Of a stretch of DNA of 64,000 nucleotides, positions 1 through 8,959 are shown in pieces (position 1 is the first letter of the stretch; each line of letters begins with the position of its first letter). Position numbers and translations under genes: made by a program. Under the pieces are notes generated by a model. That model was not told where the DNA came from. It worked only from the letters and a program-made list of their open reading frames with translations, and ran no database searches. This stretch comes from GWF2-33-9 sp964500435 (GTDB lineage: Bacteria; Bacteroidota; Ignavibacteria; Kapaibacteriales; UBA2268), in the NCBI GenBank assembly GCA_964500435.1, contig CAZCNL010000013.1, forward strand, positions 1 through 64,000, written 5' to 3'.

Positions 1-722
1 TTCACTAAAAAGCAATTTATATAACTTTTCCATAAGTCACTTAATGTGTCGACTACTGATATTAACTCTTTTGTTTGTGTGTCGTAAATAAATATGTTAG
101 GCCTTTTGTAACCCTGATTAAACGAAGGTTGAAATATCTCAGTTCCGATATATACTTTTCCTTTATTCTCTGCAATTGCTTTAGGCTTATTTAATATTTT
201 TAGATATAACGTATCATCCATTATTTCGACCCATTTATCATTTATCCTATCATATTTTAATGTAATTTGTCTATTTTGGTTGCCGACTTTGATAAATATA
301 TGTGCATAAAGATTACCACCAGTTTTAGTTATAAAACCAACATTCTGGAGTTGGTAACCATAATTATTTTCTTTCCAATCATATCCAACGTCTAATGATT
401 TGAGACTTTGGTAATGTGGAAATGAAAAGAATATATTATCTTGATTGATAAAGATGATTGAATCTAATATTTTAATTTCAATGATATATAAGAATGATAA
501 ACTATCTTTATACTTAATTTCTGTCCAAGTTTTACCAAAATCGGTTGACTTAAATAACTTTTCTTTCATTCCTATATATATTGCATCTTTGGTAGCTTCT
601 AATGCAGTTATAGATTTTTTCACACTTGGTCCTTTGATAAATTCCCAGCTTGTAGAATAAGATAATTTAGGTATAAGCAAGAATAATATTATTATATACG
701 AGATTTGTAAATATTTTTTCAT
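1..722 (-). CDS. Secreted Asp-box (BNR-like) protein, 3' end cut off by window edge
   Basis: The reading frame is open from an ATG at 722 down to base 1, about 240 codons, with the rest of the gene beyond the window. The N-terminus is a clear signal peptide: MKK, then a hydrophobic stretch (YIIILFLLIP) ending near LSYS. One canonical Asp-box motif, STDFGKTW, lies around residue 65, preceded by an IYIGMKEKLFKS strand, as in sortilin/BNR-type beta-propellers. The repeats after it are too divergent for me to recognise. A similar propeller architecture occurs in the 56965-59553 protein. The product is therefore probably exported, perhaps as T9SS cargo, but the C-terminal sorting domain would be outside the window. 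Substrate and role are unknown. A sialidase is unlikely because no catalytic residues can be seen. Confidence 0.75.
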   Translation of the reverse strand, partial: MKKYLQISYIIILFLLIPKLSYSTSWEFIKGPSVKKSITALEATKDAIYIGMKEKLFKSTDFGKTWTEIKYKDSLSFLYIIEIKILDSIIFINQDNIFFSFPHYQSLKSLDVGYDWKENNYGYQLQNVGFITKTGGNLYAHIFIKVGNQNRQITLKYDRINDKWVEIMDDTLYLKILNKPKAIAENKGKVYIGTEIFQPSFNQGYKRPNIFIYDTQTKELISVVDTLSDLWKSYINCFLV

Positions 723-810
723 TTTTATCCTCTTTGAAATTATTTAAAATTATTTATTTTTTTCCAGGCATTACTTGCACAGTTCCAAACTTTCGCCCTG
801 CCCGATAGAA

Positions 811-886
811 CTGCGAGCGGTTGTGGTAACGACGCTATTGCAAATATGCCACAAAGCGAAGCGGAACTACCACACCTCCCGCAATC
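811..886. repeat. GC-rich imperfect palindrome
   Basis: The arms TGTGGTA (822-828) and TACCACA (868-874) are perfectly complementary. The flanking GCGAGCGG and CCTCCCGC segments extend the pairing imperfectly, so a long GC-rich hairpin is possible. The inner part contains GCGAAGCGG, which resembles the core of the repeat at 982-1011. It could be a decayed mobile-element end, a repetitive extragenic element or a structured RNA. The sequence alone does not decide. Confidence 0.4.
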
Positions 887-981
887 GCCTATTTCACTTT
901 TTCTAATTTAACAAAATTTTATTTATATATAACAAGTGAAAAACAAAAAAATTACACTTTTGATAAAAAAAATTTTTTCTT

Positions 982-1011
982 CGTCATTGCGAGCGTAGCG
1001 AAGCAATCCAT
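982..1011. repeat. CGTCATTGCGAGC...GCAATCC-type intergenic repeat
   Basis: The element reads CGTCATTGCGAGCG, then TAGCGAAGCAATCCAT, with ATTGC and GCAAT arms. The same or nearly the same short palindromic sequence is known from intergenic regions of many unrelated bacterial genomes. Only this one copy was noticed here. It lies 40 bases beyond the tRNA-Leu 3' end and could act as a hairpin after the tRNA operon. Confidence 0.6.
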
Positions 1012-1050
1012 TTTTTTTAATGTTTTGGGGAAATTTTTAGATGGGTTTTG

Positions 1051-1134
1051 TGCCCGGAACAGGACTTGAACCTGCACCTCCTTGCGAAGACTACACCCTG
1101 AATGTAGCGTGTCTGCCAATTTCACCATCCGGGC
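1051..1134 (-). tRNA. tRNA-Leu (anticodon CAG)
   Basis: On the minus strand an 84-base cloverleaf can be drawn. The acceptor stem is GCCCGGA pairing with TCCGGGC, with discriminator A. The D-arm contains TTGGCAGAC. The anticodon stem CTACA/TGTAG encloses the loop TTCAGGG, with CAG as anticodon. There is a long variable arm, as expected for class II tRNA-Leu, and the T-arm reads GGTTCAAGTCC. The CCA is not encoded. It lies 6 bases from tRNA-Ser and is probably co-transcribed with it. Confidence 0.95.
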
Positions 1135-1140
1135 TTCTTG

Positions 1141-1227
<87 letters not shown>

Positions 1228-1274
1228 TCTTTATCTCTCTTGTTTGTATGACAAGTTTGATTTTCAAGAACTAC

Positions 1275-1304
1275 AAAATTAATGAATTATTTTGTAATAC
1301 AATT
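1275..1304 (-). promoter_or_regulatory. Bacteroidota-type promoter of the tRNA-Ser/Leu operon
   Basis: Minus-strand TAATTTTG (1275-1282) matches the -7 box TAnnTTTG. ATTG at 1301-1304 lies at the -33 position with an 18-base spacer. The start site would fall about 40 bases before tRNA-Ser. Confidence 0.55.
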
Positions 1305-1306
1305 TT

Positions 1307-1750
1307 TTACTTTCCTGTGCTTCCAAATCCTCCAGAATCTCGAATTGTACTGCTCAATTCTTCGACTTCAATTAAATTCACTTTTTCATAACGGGCAAAC
1401 ACAATTTGAGCAATTCTGTCACCCCGATTGATTGTGTATGGTTCTTTGCTGAAATTTGATAAGATTATTTTTATTTCTCCTCGGTAATCACTGTCTATTG
1501 TTCCAGGCGAATTCAGTGCAAAGATGCCATTTTTTATCGCTAATCCACTTCTGGAACGTACTTGGCATTCGTAGCCATTTTCTAATTCTATGGCTAAATT
1601 TGTGGGAATTAATTCCGTTGAAAATGGTTCAATAGTTATTGGTTTTTCGACTGCGGCAAATATATCCATTCCTGCTGAGCCCGGAGTTGTATATTTCGGC
1701 AATGGTATATCGTTGAATTTATCGTTTATTCTTTTTATTCTCACTAACAT
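1307..1750 (-). CDS. dut: dUTP diphosphatase (dUTPase)
   Basis: This enzyme hydrolyses dUTP to dUMP and diphosphate in the cytoplasm, limiting uracil in DNA and feeding dTMP synthesis. At 147 aa it has the normal trimeric dUTPase length. All five family motifs are visible: PGSAGMD (23-29) with the Mg-binding Asp, RSRSGLA (65-71), GTIDSDYRGEI (83-93), RGDRIAQ (109-115) and the C-terminal glycine-rich RDSGGFGSTG (137-146), which closes over the substrate. The start ATG is 8 bases after the stop of the upstream RsbU-like phosphatase gene on the same strand, so the two are probably co-transcribed. The stop lies close to the tRNA-Ser promoter. Confidence 0.96.
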   Translation of the reverse strand: MLVRIKRINDKFNDIPLPKYTTPGSAGMDIFAAVEKPITIEPFSTELIPTNLAIELENGYECQVRSRSGLAIKNGIFALNSPGTIDSDYRGEIKIILSNFSKEPYTINRGDRIAQIVFARYEKVNLIEVEELSSTIRDSGGFGSTGK

Positions 1751-1758
1751 AATTTTAT

Positions 1759-3429
1759 CTATATTTTTTTTATTGTTATCATTGTTATGTCATCATATTG
1801 TTCTTTTTCACCAGAAAAATTCTGCACTTCTTTTAACATTTCTTCAATAATTTCACTTGATGTATTTTGAGCCTTTGTCGTTAAAATATTTTGAATACGG
1901 TCAATTCCAAATTCTTCATCGCCGTTATATGCTTCTGAAAGCCCATCGGTATAACAAAAGATAATGTCGCCGTTTTCGAGCTTGATTTCTCCTTGTTCAA
2001 AGTCCTCAATTTCTTTGATGATGCCTAAAATTAGTCCACCCTCGGATAATTCCCTGCTTTGATATTTTTGATTTATGTATACAGGAGGATTATGTCCTGC
2101 ATTTATATATCGAAATAAATTGTCTTCGTTATTAATTTCGGCGATAAATAATGTTATAAATTTTTCAGGAGAAGTGTTTTCAAATATTAACGTATTTATA
2201 TTTTTAAGTATTGAATTTAAAGATAAATCGAGTGGTGCAACAGTTCTAATTGCCGCTTGCAAATTTGCCATCAGTAGCGAGGCTGGCACACCTTTGCCGG
2301 ATACATCAGCAATGACAATTAACCACTTTTTGTCGTTTATTTTTATAAAATCGAAATAATCGCCTCCAACTGCTTTTGTTGGTCTGGAAATACCTTCAAT
2401 ATCGTAACCTGCTATTTTTGGACTGCTTTTGGGTAATAAATTCTTTTGAATTTCTAATGCAAGGTGTAATTCGTTTTCTAATTTCTTTTTTTCGATTTCT
2501 TCTAAAAATAATCGATGATTTTCTAATGCAGTGATTAAGGTGTTGGATAATACTTCTATAAATAATAAATTTTCTTGAGTTAATTCGCCATTCGTCAACT
2601 TTTTGCCTATTAAAACAAACCCTTTTAATTCACTTTGGTAAAACATAGGGCTTATGGCGGTTATACAGCAATTTGCTAAATCGGTTGGTAATTCATTCTT
2701 TAAGTGATGAGCTGGTGTTATTTTTGAATATTTTTCTAATTGTTCTAAAAAATTATGTGGTATATCTTTATCAAATCGATTGACTAACTCTTTGTAAAAT
2801 CTACCTTCTTTTAAATAAATTGCATATTTATTTATCGAGAGTTGTCCCATTAAATGAAATTTAAATCTTTCAAGTATTTGTCTAACCGAGGAAAATGAGG
2901 TAAAATCTTTACTTATTTCCATCAATGTTTCGAGCAAAATATTTATTTTTTCAACTTGTTTTTTTTCGTTTAACAATTTATTGAAATTTTGGGAATTCAT
3001 CAATGAACTTGTCGCTACAAGCCCAACTATTTCAGCATATTTTATTTGCTCGTCGGTAAATGGAATATTTTGCAAACTTTGTCCTAAGGCAATAAATCCA
3101 ATACTGTCGCTCTTATTCCGAAGTGGCAAGATGTATTTATAATCATTTTCAAGTAAAGTTTGGTAATTTCCATTTTCTTTTTCGATTTTACTAAAACTTG
3201 AGGGAATTTCAAATAATGGGAATTTCAAATTTGTTGTACTTCCTTTGCAAATTACTTGGAGAAATTCTTGTTCTTGCAACAAAAAGCCACATACTTTGGA
3301 AACTTTTAATTTCCCCATTAAGCTGAGTATAGCAGATGAGTAAATAAAATTTATATCGTGAGAATCATTTAATTTTGTACTTAAATTTAAAATTGATTCT
3401 AAATTAATAATAGATTGATTACTTGACAT
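1759..3429 (-). CDS. GAF-domain PP2C/SpoIIE-type serine phosphatase (RsbU-like)
   Basis: The protein has an N-terminal sensory half (two GAF-like regions, roughly residues 10-150 and 160-300) joined by a short coiled coil to a C-terminal PPM/SpoIIE phosphatase domain (about 330-556). Metal-binding phosphatase motifs are present: VGGDYFDFI, IADVSGKGVPASLLMA, NAGHNPP, CYTDGLSEA and DDITMI. Such proteins usually dephosphorylate an anti-anti-sigma factor in partner-switching stress pathways. No STAS protein or anti-sigma kinase is in this window. I chose the ATG at 3429, which follows the upstream lipoprotein stop by one base. The longer frame starts with TTG at 3453 and overlaps that gene. It appears to form an operon with the lipoprotein and dut. 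Confidence 0.88.
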   Translation of the reverse strand: MSSNQSIINLESILNLSTKLNDSHDINFIYSSAILSLMGKLKVSKVCGFLLQEQEFLQVICKGSTTNLKFPLFEIPSSFSKIEKENGNYQTLLENDYKYILPLRNKSDSIGFIALGQSLQNIPFTDEQIKYAEIVGLVATSSLMNSQNFNKLLNEKKQVEKINILLETLMEISKDFTSFSSVRQILERFKFHLMGQLSINKYAIYLKEGRFYKELVNRFDKDIPHNFLEQLEKYSKITPAHHLKNELPTDLANCCITAISPMFYQSELKGFVLIGKKLTNGELTQENLLFIEVLSNTLITALENHRLFLEEIEKKKLENELHLALEIQKNLLPKSSPKIAGYDIEGISRPTKAVGGDYFDFIKINDKKWLIVIADVSGKGVPASLLMANLQAAIRTVAPLDLSLNSILKNINTLIFENTSPEKFITLFIAEINNEDNLFRYINAGHNPPVYINQKYQSRELSEGGLILGIIKEIEDFEQGEIKLENGDIIFCYTDGLSEAYNGDEEFGIDRIQNILTTKAQNTSSEIIEEMLKEVQNFSGEKEQYDDITMITIKKI

Positions 3430-3430
3430 T

Positions 3431-4486
3431 TTAGTATATAGAAAATGCTCCAATTTGTTGATTTATTGTTGCCGATGTTTTCTTTTTTCCCGTAATTGGG
3501 TCTAATTGATATATTATGCTTTGGGTTTCATTTACAAGTGAAACAAATACTTGATTGTAAACGCTATTTTCGTACAAAAGTTTATATTGTTTATTTTCGA
3601 CCACCAATGAAAAACCTGGATTTAATAAATCAATTTTAATTAAATAATCTTGCGTTAGTAAAAATGCCCAATCGTTATTTGTAACAACCAAGGAATGTAC
3701 AAGTTGGGATGTCAAATCAGCTTTTGGTGGATTAATTTCTTCATTTTTAATAACTTGCCGAGTTGCTACATCGATTATGCTTATACTTGGTTTAGTTAAT
3801 GTTTCACTGGCATCTCCTTCGATTTTACCACTACCGGCATTTATTACCACGAATTTTGTTCCATCATTTGTCGGCGTAACCATATAAGGAACATTTGCTA
3901 CGTTAATATCTGCTACTGTACTGTGAAATCGGGAATCTATAACACTAACTTTATTCAATTTTGGTACGGTAACGTAAATTTGATTACCAATAGCAGAAAT
4001 TGACGATGCATTTTCGTCCAAATCAATAAATTTGACAAATTTAAAGTAATAAATATCAAGCAACGCAACTTTTGGTGCATCTTTGAAAATTAAATATCCT
4101 TCAGTTGCATTTGCAAATGTTATATCAGTTGGTTTTAATTGATTTTCGGTAAAATCAATTATTGCAACTTGTTGAAATGTATTTTTATCTAATACTACAA
4201 CTTTATAATCATCAGGTATACAAATAAAAATATATTTTAAAAAAGTGCGAAGATTTTTTATTTCATTTTTGGATATATAACTTTGATTCGCTTGTTGATA
4301 TAAATCATCCGAAACTTTAGCCCCTGAAGGAAATTTAAAACGAGCTATGTGAGCATTTCCATCATAAGTTGTTGCTAAAAAATCTTTATCCGCCGATCCT
4401 TCATTTATCAATTTCTCATTAGAACAAGATATAAGAAATATCAAAGTAAAAATTATACTTGCTAAAATTTTTATAAAACTTTTCAT
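3431..4486 (-). CDS. Lipoprotein with YncE-like beta-propeller
   Basis: A 351-aa lipoprotein. Positions 1-21 form a signal sequence ending in the lipobox LISC, with Cys21 as the lipidated residue. The rest consists of recurring beta strands of the YncE/SMP-30 propeller type: VVVLDKNTFQQVAIIDF, VALLDIYYFKFVKFIDL, VSVIDSRFHSTVADI and ISIIDVATRQVI are successive blades of about 45 residues. The protein is probably anchored in the outer membrane or faces the periplasm, where such propellers bind ligands or proteins. The specific role is not known. The stop is one base before the ATG of the RsbU-like gene, and the two are likely translated together. Confidence 0.75.
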   Translation of the reverse strand: MKSFIKILASIIFTLIFLISCSNEKLINEGSADKDFLATTYDGNAHIARFKFPSGAKVSDDLYQQANQSYISKNEIKNLRTFLKYIFICIPDDYKVVVLDKNTFQQVAIIDFTENQLKPTDITFANATEGYLIFKDAPKVALLDIYYFKFVKFIDLDENASSISAIGNQIYVTVPKLNKVSVIDSRFHSTVADINVANVPYMVTPTNDGTKFVVINAGSGKIEGDASETLTKPSISIIDVATRQVIKNEEINPPKADLTSQLVHSLVVTNNDWAFLLTQDYLIKIDLLNPGFSLVVENKQYKLLYENSVYNQVFVSLVNETQSIIYQLDPITGKKKTSATINQQIGAFSIY

Positions 4487-4569
4487 TTTAATTTTTTTTA
4501 TTTAAAAAGACAATTATATTTGAAAAAAGTTACATTATTTTCAAAAAAAAATTTAAACTTTAATTTATT

Positions 4570-5292
4570 TTATTTCTTTTTTGTTCTTTTTTTAATTTCA
4601 ATTCCAGTATCAAGCGCATTCAGTGCGGCAATTGAAAGTTTTGTTTCTATTTTACCAAATTTTTCTAAATAATCTTCTCTACTGTAATTTATAATTTCCA
4701 TTGCTTCTTTTTTATCATATGTATCAGTAATTTCGCTGCGTTTTTCTGCGACACCGGGCATATCTTTATATGTTAAAAAATAATGCTTAAGTCTATTAAC
4801 AAGTGAGACTGGAATATCATTTATATCTTTCCATTGATTATAAATTTCATCTTGTTTCAATACTGCAATAATTTTATCATCAGCTTCGCCGCCGTCAATC
4901 ATTCTAAATCCACCGATTGGGATTGCTTGCACCAAAATATTTCCGTGATTGATTTGTCTTTCAGTTAAGACAATCACATCGATTGGGTCACCATCGCCAA
5001 CTATATCCTTTCTTTTAGTTTTCTCGCTGCAATACTTGCCTATTCTTTTGCCACAATAAGTTTGGGGAATAAATCCATACAGTGCGGGAACAAGTGACGA
5101 AAATTTTTGTGGTCGGTCTACTTTTAAATAACCAGACACTTTGTCTAATTCATATTTCACGGTATCGCCTGGAATTACTTCGATAAAGCAAGTTACTATA
5201 TTCGGGGCATCATCTCCTATCGAAATTCCATGCCAAGGATGTGATTTATATCGCAAACTTACTAAATCCCAAATTTCGTTTACTCTTGACAT
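4570..5292 (-). CDS. ppa: Inorganic pyrophosphatase, family I
   Basis: Hydrolyses pyrophosphate from biosynthetic reactions to two phosphates in the cytoplasm. The signature GDGDPIDVIV (about 137-146) supplies three Mg-binding aspartates, and GGEADDKIIAV gives further metal and phosphate ligands. At 240 aa it is longer than the roughly 175-aa E. coli enzyme because of an N-terminal extension of about 35 residues and a lysine-rich tail, which is more like eukaryotic or larger bacterial forms. It stands alone, in an intergenic setting on both sides (about 80 and 110 bases). Confidence 0.92.
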   Translation of the reverse strand: MSRVNEIWDLVSLRYKSHPWHGISIGDDAPNIVTCFIEVIPGDTVKYELDKVSGYLKVDRPQKFSSLVPALYGFIPQTYCGKRIGKYCSEKTKRKDIVGDGDPIDVIVLTERQINHGNILVQAIPIGGFRMIDGGEADDKIIAVLKQDEIYNQWKDINDIPVSLVNRLKHYFLTYKDMPGVAEKRSEITDTYDKKEAMEIINYSREDYLEKFGKIETKLSIAALNALDTGIEIKKRTKKK

Positions 5293-5403
5293 TTTGTTCT
5301 TTTTTTATTTGCTAATTTATGAAATTATTATTAATAAATTAACTATAATTTTTTTTCAGTATAATAGATTAAGCAAATATTTATTTTCACTAAATAGATT
5401 TTT

Positions 5404-8400
5404 TTATTTTTCTAATTTAACTGAAACAACTTTCGACACACCTTCTTCTTGCATCGTAAGACCATACAAGGTCTCAGCAGCTTCCATTGTGCGTTTATTA
5501 TGCGTAATTAAAATAAATTGAATGTCTCTTTCTTGGCTAAATTTACGCACTAAATTGATAAACCTATCGATATTTGAATCGTCCAGAGGTGCATCTACTT
5601 CGTCCAAGACGCAAAATGGACTTGGTTTTACTAAATAAATTGAAAATAACAAGGCAATTGCGGTTAATGTTTTTTCACCCGCTGATAATAAATCAATGGA
5701 ACTTGGCTTTTTATATGGTGGTTTTGCTGAGATATAAATTGAAGCATCAAGCGGTGAATCACCTTCTAAACTTAAATCTGCTTCACCTTCTTGACCGAAA
5801 AGTACTTTGAACATTTCGCTGAAATTTTTCCGAATTTGTTCGAATGTTGTTATAAATTTTTCGATTGCTACTTTATTGATTTCGTCTATTGTTTCGTTTA
5901 ACGTCTTTTTCGAATTGGTTAAATCGTTTAATTGTGTTAGTAGAAAATCAAGTCGTTTTTTTTGCTCTTCGTAATCTTCAAGTGCTTGAAAATTCACATT
6001 TCCAAGTGCTGAAATTTTCTCTCGCATTAATGCTATATCTGTTTTTGCTGTCTGTATATTATAATCTTGAAATTGCTCAATTTGTATTTCATTACTTTCG
6101 ATATATTCTTCCAAAGAAATTTGATATTGGTCCAAAGTAAGTTCTTTCACACTTTCAATTTTGGTTTGTAATCCCGTAATTTCGATTTCCAAAGAGTGAA
6201 GTTCATTTTGGAGACTTTGATAATTTTTGCGACGATTTTCTAATGCAATTTCGTAATTATGCAATTGCTCTTGTATAGATTTACGGTTTTGTGCGATGAT
6301 TTCTTTTTTATGGTGAATATCTTCACTATCGTTAATTAACTTTTCTTTGTTGATTATTAAGTTTTCAATTTGCTCTAAAATATGTTCTTTTGTAACTTTA
6401 TTATTTTGTAATTCTATTTGTTTATCTTTTATCCTTCTGTTGGTATTTTCTATAGAATTACGAACTTTTTGCAACTCACTTTCTTTGTATCTTAAATCAC
6501 TTTGGATTTTTACTATTTCAATTTCTTTTTGTTTTGCAATATTATTCCGTTTGTCGACTTCACCACGGAGCTCTTCTAATTCTGCATTTTCGAAATTATA
6601 ATCATTTTGCGCCTCTTGGATTTGCTGCTTTAATTCTTCGATAATTTGAGAAAATGAGGCATCTTCTTCGCTAAATTCAGCTTTATCTTTAATAAGTTGT
6701 TGGATTACTTCTTCAACTGCTTTTTGATTGTTCTTTAAGGATTCAAATTTTAATTCGAATTGGTTAATTTGTTTTTCAATGTCGCTGATTTGTTTTTCGA
6801 GATTTTTAATTGCATTTTCTTTATCAGGAATTTCATAATTCCATATAATTTTTTGCAATTGTTTAAATGAATTTTGAATTTCAGTTATTTTATTTTCCAA
6901 TGCTTGAATTTCATTATTCAAAGCGTTAATTTTATTTCTTCGTCCAATTATTTGTGACTTTTGTGAGGCGGCTTCGCCACCACCACGAATTATACCATTC
7001 GAAGTAATTAATTCGCCATCTAATGTTACTATTTGAGCAATATTTGCATTATTTTCAAATAAGTTCTTTGCTGTTTCAAAATCATTTACAAGCAAAATCG
7101 AATTTGTCAGATTTTCGATTAAATCTTTATATTCCGATTTTATTGTTATTAAATTACTTAACCAATCAATCACTCCATCATTTTTGATATCTTCGGCTTT
7201 ATTTTTCCTTTGAGCTTTGTTGTTTGAGATTAAAAAGCTGGCATTTCCCTTTTTTGTCTCTTTCAATTCTTTTATTGCAGAATTGGCATCTTCAAAATCA
7301 TTGATTAAAAAAGAGGAAATAGCTGAATCCAAAGCGATATTCAATGCTTTTTTGTATTTCTCATCGATTTCTATTATTTCGCCCAGCAAAATTTTATCTT
7401 CATTTGCTTTCCATTTATTGCTTTTTAGCAAGTATTTTGTAGTTTCATCATTAATTACAATACTTTCTAAGAAATTCTTTTCAGCGATTTTCTTTGTTAA
7501 CGTGCTTTTTTCAGCAAACTCAGACTCTCTCAATTCCTCCATTTGCTTTTCGTAATTAGCTTTTTCTTCGAGTATATTTTTTAACTTTATTTGCAATTCT
7601 TTGAGTTTTGCACTTTTTTCTTCGAATTCATTCTTTTTATTCCCAATTTCCTTTTGTATTTCAATAATTTGTGGCGTCAAAGCAATAGATTTCCTTTTTT
7701 CATCTTCTATTCTTATATTAATTCTATTGACATTTTGTGCATTCCTTTCTATAATTGAGTTATGATAAGATAATTTGTTCTTCAAATCATTTATTACAGA
7801 AGAAATATTTTGAACAATTGCTTGTTTATTTTTGAAATCATTAATTATAGATTTATTGCTTTCAATTATTTTGTTTAAATCTTCTTGAACTTGTTGGAAA
7901 TTTTCCTTTGTTTGTTTTATTTCATCTGATAATCTTTCGAAATTATTTTCATTACGTTTCAAATGATTTTTTGAATCTTCAATTTCTTGGAAAATATTAT
8001 TTTGAAGATTTTCGAGTGATTTTACTTTTTCTTCATTTAAAGAAATTGAATTATTAATTTCAGCCAGCCGATTATTTAAATCAATTTCAGTTTTAACGGT
8101 TGTTTGGTATTCTTCATCAATTTGAGCAAATTTAGCTTTCAAATCATTTAAAAATACTTCATTTTCATTTACTTCCGTTTCTAAAGTACTTACTTTTTGC
8201 TTTAAAGTATGGTTTAATTCAAGTTTTGTATTTACTTTTAACTTATTTGAAAGTAATTCGAAAGCATAAAGCCGTAATTCTAAATCTTTTAATTCTGCAA
8301 TTAAAGTATTATATCTTTTCGTTTTGGCAGCTTGACGAGCAAGTGAATTAACATTTTTTTGGACTTCGCTCAAAATATCATTTAATCGTTCAATATCTAA

Positions 8401-8955
8401 TTCAACGTTTTGTAATTTTTTTGTAGCTTCTTTTTTATTTTGCTTGAACTTCTTTATTCCCGCTGCTTCTTCGAAAATTTGTCTTCTGTCGCCCGGATTC
8501 CCACTTAAAATATCTTCAATCATTTTAAGCTCGATAACGGAATAAGAATCAGCTCCAAGTCCAGTATCCATAAATAAATTAACAATATCTTTCAATCTTG
8601 CGGGAACTTTATTAAGTAAATATTGGCTTTCGCCATCTCGGTAAATACGCCTCGTAATATTGATTTCATTATATTCGGAAGGTAATATGTGTTTCGTATT
8701 TTCAATTGTAATCGACACTTCCGCAAATCCCAAAGGTTTACGATTTTTAGAACCATTGAAAATAACATTATCCATAGATTCAGAGCGCAAAATCGATGTT
8801 TTTTGCTCACCAAGCACCCAGCGTAAAGCGTCAACGAAATTTGTTTTGCCCGAGCCATTCGGACCTACTATCGAAGATAGACCGCTATTAAAAGTTAAAG
8901 TTGTTTTATCTGCAAAGGATTTAAATCCAATGATTTCTAATTTGGAAAGATACAT
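5404..8955 (-). CDS. smc: Chromosome segregation protein SMC
   Basis: An 1183-aa structural maintenance of chromosomes ATPase that organises and helps segregate the nucleoid with ScpA/ScpB. Visible parts: the N-terminal Walker A GPNGSGKTN (31-39) after the typical LEIIGFKSFADKT start, the Q-loop region VLGEQKTSILRS, long coiled coils, a central hinge around residues 500-660 with a GGGEAASQ segment, and the C-terminal signature LLSAGEKTLTAIALL followed by Walker B FCVLDEVDAPLDD. The frame can be extended to a TTG at 9027, overlapping mreD, but the conserved MYLSKLEIIGF start at 8955 is clearly the right one, 4 bases after the mreD stop. No scpA or scpB lies nearby. Confidence 0.96.
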   Translation of the reverse strand: MYLSKLEIIGFKSFADKTTLTFNSGLSSIVGPNGSGKTNFVDALRWVLGEQKTSILRSESMDNVIFNGSKNRKPLGFAEVSITIENTKHILPSEYNEINITRRIYRDGESQYLLNKVPARLKDIVNLFMDTGLGADSYSVIELKMIEDILSGNPGDRRQIFEEAAGIKKFKQNKKEATKKLQNVELDIERLNDILSEVQKNVNSLARQAAKTKRYNTLIAELKDLELRLYAFELLSNKLKVNTKLELNHTLKQKVSTLETEVNENEVFLNDLKAKFAQIDEEYQTTVKTEIDLNNRLAEINNSISLNEEKVKSLENLQNNIFQEIEDSKNHLKRNENNFERLSDEIKQTKENFQQVQEDLNKIIESNKSIINDFKNKQAIVQNISSVINDLKNKLSYHNSIIERNAQNVNRINIRIEDEKRKSIALTPQIIEIQKEIGNKKNEFEEKSAKLKELQIKLKNILEEKANYEKQMEELRESEFAEKSTLTKKIAEKNFLESIVINDETTKYLLKSNKWKANEDKILLGEIIEIDEKYKKALNIALDSAISSFLINDFEDANSAIKELKETKKGNASFLISNNKAQRKNKAEDIKNDGVIDWLSNLITIKSEYKDLIENLTNSILLVNDFETAKNLFENNANIAQIVTLDGELITSNGIIRGGGEAASQKSQIIGRRNKINALNNEIQALENKITEIQNSFKQLQKIIWNYEIPDKENAIKNLEKQISDIEKQINQFELKFESLKNNQKAVEEVIQQLIKDKAEFSEEDASFSQIIEELKQQIQEAQNDYNFENAELEELRGEVDKRNNIAKQKEIEIVKIQSDLRYKESELQKVRNSIENTNRRIKDKQIELQNNKVTKEHILEQIENLIINKEKLINDSEDIHHKKEIIAQNRKSIQEQLHNYEIALENRRKNYQSLQNELHSLEIEITGLQTKIESVKELTLDQYQISLEEYIESNEIQIEQFQDYNIQTAKTDIALMREKISALGNVNFQALEDYEEQKKRLDFLLTQLNDLTNSKKTLNETIDEINKVAIEKFITTFEQIRKNFSEMFKVLFGQEGEADLSLEGDSPLDASIYISAKPPYKKPSSIDLLSAGEKTLTAIALLFSIYLVKPSPFCVLDEVDAPLDDSNIDRFINLVRKFSQERDIQFILITHNKRTMEAAETLYGLTMQEEGVSKVVSVKLEK

Positions 8956-8959
8956 TTGT

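Larger units (their letters stand above)
723..1050. other. Intergenic stretch with GC-rich palindrome and dispersed repeat
   Basis: No convincing gene lies between the truncated Asp-box gene and tRNA-Leu. The stretch from about 771 to 890 is much richer in G+C than the surrounding DNA and carries an imperfect palindrome. A separate 30-base palindromic repeat lies at 982-1011. Reading frames through this stretch (for example the one running into the tRNAs) are spurious. Confidence 0.7.

Noticed and set aside
445..660. 71-codon plus-strand frame inside the Asp-box gene
   Set aside because: It lies antisense to a long open frame with a signal peptide and an Asp-box motif, and has no domain signal.
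8592..8858. Minus-strand frame in another phase at the smc 5' end
   Set aside because: It overlaps the Walker A-coding part of smc and has no recognisable features.
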